From the NCBI GenBank assembly GCA_036266195.1, contig DATANP010000622.1, positions 1 to 11,070 of the forward strand: a DNA stretch of 11,070 nt, written 5' to 3'. The notes beneath the pieces were generated by a model. It was not told the origin of the DNA, made no database searches, and was given only the letters and a program-made list of their open reading frames with translations. This DNA is from DATMER01 sp036266195 (GTDB lineage Bacteria > Acidobacteriota > Thermoanaerobaculia > Multivoradales > UBA5704). Shown here piece after piece: positions 7,247-11,070 of the stretch. A program made the translations under genes and the position numbers. The number at the start of each line of letters is the position of its first letter. The stretch's first letter is position 1.

Positions 7247-9587
7247 AACGCCTGAGCCGGGTCCAGGGGATGCAGAGCGCCAGGAAGGCGAGCAGCGAGG
7301 CTCCGGAGAGCGCCAGCCCCGTCCGGACCACGGGAGACTCGAAGGCGAATTCGACGTCGTGGCTGCCCGGGCGGAGGAGCACGCCCTGGAGGGCGTAGTC
7401 GGTCCGCAGCAGGGTCTCCCCCCGGCCGTCCACGCGCACGGTCCAGCCCGGATAGTGGGTCTCGCTGACTACCAGGATGGACGCATCGGCCACGGAGGCT
7501 TTCACCCGGGTTCTACCGATGCCGGTCTCGATGCCGAGGACCCGGGACGGTCCCCCTGCGGCCGATCCGGATACTGCCGGAGGCGCGTCCGCGAGCAGGA
7601 CCTCGGCCGCGGGATCGAAGTCCGGCGCCGCCAGGCGGGCCAGCATGGATTCGTCGTCCGGCAGGGCGCGGGCCGCGCGCAGGGGCACGAGGAAGGCCCG
7701 CGGCAGGACCCGCAGGTTTTCGAAGGCCTGGACGTTGCCATCGTCGTAGACCCGGCGGAAGCGCTCCGGCCGGCTCTCCAGGTTGGCGGTGCCGGAGTTG
7801 GCGCGCGTGGACACCAGGAACCGGACGTTCATCAGGTCCAGCCTGCGGTCTTTGGCGGCGACGACCTTGTCGGAGATCATGGAGCCGACCAGGCCTCTCT
7901 GCGGGCCCGCGTCGGTGAACGGTCCGGCGAGGCGCATCGCGCGCTCCAGCAGGAAGTCGTAGCCCACCGGGCTCGACAGGCCATAGGCCATCTCGGCGTT
8001 CGGCGGGGTCACGTAGTCGACGGTGGCGACCCGGAACGGTCCCGCGCCGGAGCCCATGTCTTTCAGATGCCGGAAGACCGGCGGCTCCGGAAAGATCTGC
8101 CGGGCGGGGAAGAAGGGCACGTGCCGCAGCGCGAAGCCCGCCAGGTCGGCGGTCACGAGGACCAGGGCACAGAGCCCGAAGGCGCGCGGCCGGAGACGGA
8201 AGGCCCGGAGAAGCAGGAGCACGGCTCCGGCGGCCAGCAGGAGCCAGGAGGAGACGAGCCCGAAGGGCCCGCCGAGGGCCTCGCGTCCGCCCAGGGAGGT
8301 GGCCAGGATCAGCAGGGCGGTCGCCGGAAGGGCCGTGAGCAGCAGGCCCCAAGGGGCCCGGGTCTTCTCCTGGAGCGCCGTGATGCCCAGGGCGGCGAGG
8401 ACCGCCAGGGAGAGGTCGATCAGGAGGAGGAGCCGGTTGTTGGGAAACGACCGGAGGACCGGGATCGCCAGGGCCAGGCGATACACGGGGCCGAGGCCGT
8501 AGACCACCTGGGCCGCCACGGCCAGGAGCAGGGCGAAGAAGGCGGGCACGGCCCGGCCGCGCCGGTTCGGCAGGAACGCCAGCGGGGCCGCCAGGAGGGT
8601 GAAGAGGCCGGCGTAGGCCGCGCCCTCCGGGATCCCGACGCCCACGGGGTTGACCGGGGCGCGGGCGTGGCGGGAGACGAAGGTCACGATCTCCGCGAGC
8701 GGCCTGTGCCGGTGCCAGACCGCCTCGGTCGAGCGGTTGATCTCGCCGACCCACTCCAGCGTCGGCAGTGTCTGGACCGCGGCGAGGCCCAGGGCGAGCA
8801 GGCCCGCGGCGGTGAAGAGGAGCACGCTGCGGGAGCGGGAAGCCGCGTCCTTTCCGGCGGGGCCGGCCGGGAGCAGCAGGCAGAAGAGCCAGAAGGCGAC
8901 CCCCGCCAGGGTGACGTAGACCGCGACCTCCGGGTGTCCGGCCAGCACCGGCATGGCGAAGGCGAAGCCGGTGACGGCCACGGCCGGCCGGGAGGGCCGG
9001 AAGCGCAGGCGGTGGGCGCCGTAGAGCATGAGCGGCAGCCAGAGGGCGGCGTCGGACTGCGGCCAGACCTGCCAGGTCACCAGGAACCCGCAGTGGGCGT
9101 AGACGACTCCGGCGAAGAGGGCGGCGGCGCGGGAGGCCCCGAGCTCCTTGGCCAGGAGCGCGGCGAAGAGCACGGCGAGCGCGGTGCGGAGGATGGCGGC
9201 GAGCCCCCAGGCGATGTGGGGCGGCAGCAGCAGGTAGAGGAGGTGGGGCGGGTAGAAGAGGGCCGAGGTCGAGTTCGCCAGGAAGGGGGTGCCGAGCAGG
9301 AGATGGGGATTCCAGGCGGGGAGGACCCCCTGCCGCCAGGCCGACGCCGCGAACATCCGCCAGACATAGAACTGGGTGACGCTGTCGCCCATCTCGCCGT
9401 GCGCGATCCCGATCGGCGGTCCGCCGCGGATCTCGTTCCAGGGCGGGAAGTTGAGGACGATCTCGGCCGGCAGGGGAGACCTGCCCAGGAGGACCGGCGC
9501 GTTCTCCACGGTTGCCAGCAGGAGCCCGAAGAGGAGGGCTAGGACCGGGAAGGGCGCGCGGAGAAGGCGGGCGGTCCGGGTCTCCAT
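7239..9587 (-). CDS. YfhO-family membrane protein (GT-C-like)
   Basis: 782 residues from ATG 9587. The first about 510 residues contain many hydrophobic helices (roughly 10-12), and a last one ends the protein. Family signs: the early periplasmic loop with GDS and D68 followed by Q (GDSVTQFYVW), ALFYPPHLLYLLLP, PVLAGHPE, RSFPNNRLLLL, and the C-terminal soluble beta domain with YPGWTVRVDG (Y712 on) and LLRPGSHDVEFAFESP, a pattern typical of YfhO proteins. YfhO proteins in Firmicutes transfer sugars from polyprenyl-phosphate carriers to surface polymers outside the membrane; the same role here is inferred. The Asp68 position matches the first-loop acidic residue of GT-C enzymes. The gene lies 8 bases after the upstream stop and overlaps the next gene by 8. 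A GTG at 9617 would add ten residues (overlapping the upstream gene by 22 bases); I prefer ATG though neither has a clear ribosome site. Confidence 0.88.
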   Translation of the reverse strand: METRTARLLRAPFPVLALLFGLLLATVENAPVLLGRSPLPAEIVLNFPPWNEIRGGPPIGIAHGEMGDSVTQFYVWRMFAASAWRQGVLPAWNPHLLLGTPFLANSTSALFYPPHLLYLLLPPHIAWGLAAILRTALAVLFAALLAKELGASRAAALFAGVVYAHCGFLVTWQVWPQSDAALWLPLMLYGAHRLRFRPSRPAVAVTGFAFAMPVLAGHPEVAVYVTLAGVAFWLFCLLLPAGPAGKDAASRSRSVLLFTAAGLLALGLAAVQTLPTLEWVGEINRSTEAVWHRHRPLAEIVTFVSRHARAPVNPVGVGIPEGAAYAGLFTLLAAPLAFLPNRRGRAVPAFFALLLAVAAQVVYGLGPVYRLALAIPVLRSFPNNRLLLLIDLSLAVLAALGITALQEKTRAPWGLLLTALPATALLILATSLGGREALGGPFGLVSSWLLLAAGAVLLLLRAFRLRPRAFGLCALVLVTADLAGFALRHVPFFPARQIFPEPPVFRHLKDMGSGAGPFRVATVDYVTPPNAEMAYGLSSPVGYDFLLERAMRLAGPFTDAGPQRGLVGSMISDKVVAAKDRRLDLMNVRFLVSTRANSGTANLESRPERFRRVYDDGNVQAFENLRVLPRAFLVPLRAARALPDDESMLARLAAPDFDPAAEVLLADAPPAVSGSAAGGPSRVLGIETGIGRTRVKASVADASILVVSETHYPGWTVRVDGRGETLLRTDYALQGVLLRPGSHDVEFAFESPVVRTGLALSGASLLAFLALCIPWTRLRRYV

Positions 9588-9595
9588 GGCGGTTT

Positions 9596-10723
9596 TCAGG
9601 AACGCCGGCCGAGCCACGATCCCAGCCGGCTGCGGGCTGCCCGGAAGGCGAGGACGGCGCGCCAGGCGCGGCTCGACTCGATCTTCCGAAGCTCGGTGCG
9701 GAGCCGTTCGAGCTCCTCGCGCGCGTCGTCCGCCGGGGGCTGCGGCTCGGCCTGGACGGGCGGGGGAGCCAGCAGGGACGGGGCCGGAGACGGCTTCCGG
9801 CGGGCCGCCAGGAGGACGAAGTCGCTCTGGATGTCGCCGACCTCGATCAGGGTCCTCTCGATCCGGATCAGCAGGTCGAGGACCTTCATCGACTCCGGGT
9901 CCTCCGGCCGGAAGTTGCCCGCGATCCCGTGGAGCAGGAACTGGAGGACCGTGCCTCCGGCCGGGTTGTGCTCCACGACGTCGAAGTAGTGACTCACGAC
10001 CTTAATTATATCGGCAGAGCGCACGGCCTCGGAAGGGTCGACGGCCGCGACCTCGACGGGGTCGGGGATGGCGGGCGCCTCGGCCAGGGAGCCGGGGCCG
10101 TTGCGCCGGAAGCGCTCGGGGATGAGGTCGAAGGCGGCGCGGATGACCTGTTTCTGGCGCGGCGGGAGCGCGAAGACGCTCGGGCCGACGTATTCGTGGA
10201 CGAACAGCCAGCCGTCGGGCTTGAGGCTGCGGGCCACGCCCTCGCAGACGAGCTCCAGGGCTTCGATGTGATGGAGGGAGCTGTTGAACCAGACGGCGTC
10301 GTAGCGTGCCTCCGGTCCTTCCAGGAAGCCGGGCGAGTTCGCATCGCAGACTTCGTAGTGGATGTTGTGGAGGCCTTCCTCCCGGGCGAGCCGGCGGGCG
10401 GTCTCGATCGCGGTGGGCGCGATGTCCCAGGCGTCGCACTGGAGGAAGGCGGAGAGGAGGGCGAGGTGACGCTCCAGCGCTCCGGCGCCGCAGCCGATGC
10501 TGAGCATCCGCTCCGCGGGGGTCCGGCCGGCCAGGAAGTGGAGCACGCAGTCGTTGACCCAGCTGTCCTCGCGGCGGCCCCCGGTGGCGGCCCGGACGTA
10601 GCACCGGTAGACTTCCGGCACGGCCAGCCAGTAGACGTCGGGCGAGAACTCGTCGGAGGTGTCCAGTTTCCTGGACCAGACATCGGCTACCTGGGCCGCA
10701 GGGCTGTTTTGTTCCTCGGTCAT
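9596..10723 (-). CDS. Class I SAM-dependent methyltransferase with short coiled-coil tail
   Basis: 375 residues; first gene of the minus-strand operon. SAM-binding motif I is IGCGAG (76-81), the acidic residue is in CDAWDIAP (about D100), followed by ARRLAREEGLHNIHYEV, YDAVWFNSSLHHIE and SLKPDGWLFVHEYVGPS. The whole domain aligns residue by residue with the N-terminal third of the fusion protein downstream, including a shared later segment around VRSADI and LQFLLHGIAGNF. After a Pro/Ala-rich linker (RKPSPAPSLLAPPPV) comes a short helix EELERLRTELRKIESSRAW and a basic end, in place of the long coil and GT2 domain of the paralogue. Likely a cytosolic methyltransferase for a sugar or glycan intermediate (inference from neighbours). 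Start ATG at 10723 with only a weak GGGA before it. ATA-ATT codons at 10009-10004 are unusual in this GC-rich gene. Confidence 0.9.
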   Translation of the reverse strand: MTEEQNSPAAQVADVWSRKLDTSDEFSPDVYWLAVPEVYRCYVRAATGGRREDSWVNDCVLHFLAGRTPAERMLSIGCGAGALERHLALLSAFLQCDAWDIAPTAIETARRLAREEGLHNIHYEVCDANSPGFLEGPEARYDAVWFNSSLHHIEALELVCEGVARSLKPDGWLFVHEYVGPSVFALPPRQKQVIRAAFDLIPERFRRNGPGSLAEAPAIPDPVEVAAVDPSEAVRSADIIKVVSHYFDVVEHNPAGGTVLQFLLHGIAGNFRPEDPESMKVLDLLIRIERTLIEVGDIQSDFVLLAARRKPSPAPSLLAPPPVQAEPQPPADDAREELERLRTELRKIESSRAWRAVLAFRAARSRLGSWLGRRS

Positions 10724-10791
10724 ATTGTCCCGCCAGTAAAAAGGAGGGCTATGCTACCATTCCCGCCGTTTTGAATCAGGAGTCCGATACC
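10724..10791. promoter_or_regulatory. Divergent intergenic region, probable promoters for both sides
   Basis: These 68 bases separate the minus-strand operon from the divergent GT2 gene and must hold start signals for both, unless promoters lie inside genes. The centre is locally richer in A and T than its surroundings. On the + strand TTGTCC (10725-10730) and TATGCT (10750-10755) are weak -35/-10 candidates with a long 19-base spacer. On the minus strand TAGCAT (10756-10751) is a possible -10 without a good -35. An AAGGAGG at 10741-10747 precedes a 7-codon frame ATG...TGA (10751-10774). No operator palindrome is convincing. The role is inferred from gene layout, not from strong motifs. Confidence 0.4.
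10778..10782 (+). promoter_or_regulatory. Ribosome binding site for the right-edge GT2 gene
   Basis: AGGAG lies 9 bases before the TTG at 10792. It is the best-placed ribosome site for this gene and decides TTG 10792 over the in-frame TTG at 10771, whose nearest purine-rich site (10741-10747) is too far upstream. Confidence 0.6.
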
Positions 10792-11070
10792 TTGAAGAAT
10801 GTTCAAGCCCCGGCCGGGCTCAAGCTGAGTGTGGTGATCCCGGTCTACAACGAGCGCTTCCTCGTGCGCGAGCTGGTGGAGCGCGTGCTGGCGGTCTCCA
10901 TCCCCGAGCTGCGGGAGATCGAGGTCGTCGTGGTCAACGACGGATCGACCGACGGCACCACCGAGGTGCTGCGGCAGGTCGCGGCGGAGCACCCGGACCG
11001 GGTGCGCCTGTTCGAGCAGAAGAACCAGGGCAAGGGGGGCGCCATCCGCAAGGGGATCGCGGCGGCCACC
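10792..11070 (+). CDS. DPM1/CsbB-like family-2 glycosyltransferase (3'-partial)
   Basis: The first 93 residues of a GT-A family-2 glycosyltransferase; the frame is open to the right edge. The start of the nucleotide-sugar-binding fold is unmistakable: LSVVIPVYNE (12-21), IEVVVVNDGSTDGT (43-56, with D50 and D54), then NQGKGGAIRKGIAAAT (78-93). The NQGKGGAIRKG form is typical of the dolichyl-phosphate-mannose-synthase-like branch, which in bacteria loads a sugar onto undecaprenyl phosphate at the inner face of the membrane. Start is TTG at 10792, supported by AGGAG; an upstream in-frame TTG at 10771 would add seven residues. The gene diverges from the operon holding the YfhO protein, the kind of enzyme that uses such lipid-linked sugars. 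Whether the protein has C-terminal membrane helices cannot be seen here. Confidence 0.88.
   Translation, partial: MKNVQAPAGLKLSVVIPVYNERFLVRELVERVLAVSIPELREIEVVVVNDGSTDGTTEVLRQVAAEHPDRVRLFEQKNQGKGGAIRKGIAAAT

Noticed and set aside
4937..7255. Long + strand open frame (772 codons) opposite the fusion gene
   Set aside because: Composition is Val/Gly/Gln/Leu-biased and repetitive, mirroring the minus-strand codons; the minus strand has full methyltransferase and GT2 motifs.
6873..9542. Long + strand open frame (889 codons) opposite the YfhO gene
   Set aside because: Extremely Glu/Gly/Gln/Arg-rich, the usual reverse image of a Leu/Ala/Pro-rich membrane protein; no domain and no plausible start signal.
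9512..10774. Long + strand open frame (420 codons) opposite the first methyltransferase gene
   Set aside because: Antisense shadow lacking motifs; it ends in the intergenic region by chance.
1..11070. Search for insertion sequences, tRNA genes, toxin-antitoxin or phage-defence genes
   Set aside because: No transposase, inverted terminal repeats, tRNA cloverleaf, nuclease or helicase motifs were seen; all sizeable real frames are explained by the listed genes.

Overview
The window is GC-rich, gene-dense bacterial DNA with strong Shine-Dalgarno sites, ATG and TTG starts and overlapping genes. It looks like a free-living, GC-rich bacterium of the Acidobacteriota, Myxococcota or deltaproteobacterial kind. 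That is an impression from composition and gene content; the phylum cannot be fixed from this sequence. No rRNA, tRNA, CRISPR array, transposase or phage gene is visible. Seven genes fill the window and no gap exceeds about 70 bases.

Left third (+ strand, 1-3348). A long multidomain protein, cut by the left edge, carries beta-rich modules, a complete alpha/beta-hydrolase domain (GHSRGG nucleophile elbow) and a C-terminal carbohydrate-binding-like beta domain. A small, unrecognised, beta-rich protein follows 28 bases later behind a perfect AAGGAGG. These two genes look like one transcription unit. Their codon usage is less GC-biased than that of the rest of the window.

Middle and right (- strand, 10723 to 3378). 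Four tightly coupled genes, in transcription order: (a) a SAM-dependent methyltransferase with a short coiled-coil tail; (b) a large YfhO-family (GT-C-like) membrane protein; (c) an 827-residue fusion of methyltransferase, about 140 residues of coiled coil and a family-2 glycosyltransferase; (d) a GT4-type glycosyltransferase. Junctions are an 8-base gap, an 8-base overlap and a 4-base TTGA overlap, so this is almost certainly one operon. The methyltransferase domains of (a) and (c) are clear paralogues flanking the membrane protein. The operon converges on the left-hand genes at about 3349-3377, where a short GC hairpin lies.

Right edge (+ strand, 10792 onward). The start of a DPM1/CsbB-like GT2 glycosyltransferase diverges from the operon and runs off the window. 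Such enzymes usually make polyprenyl-phosphate-linked sugars, the donors used by GT-C proteins such as YfhO. Together the genes suggest assembly and modification of a cell-surface glycan: lipid-linked sugar made by the GT2, transferred outside by the YfhO protein, with cytosolic chain building, methylation and perhaps chain-length control by the fusion protein and its partners.

The most interesting object is the methyltransferase-coiled coil-GT2 fusion. Its rod contains seven exact-period 21-bp (one-heptad) repeats encoding a His-rich TETHLRH-like unit. The layout resembles the molecular-ruler idea known from the O-antigen terminator WbdD.
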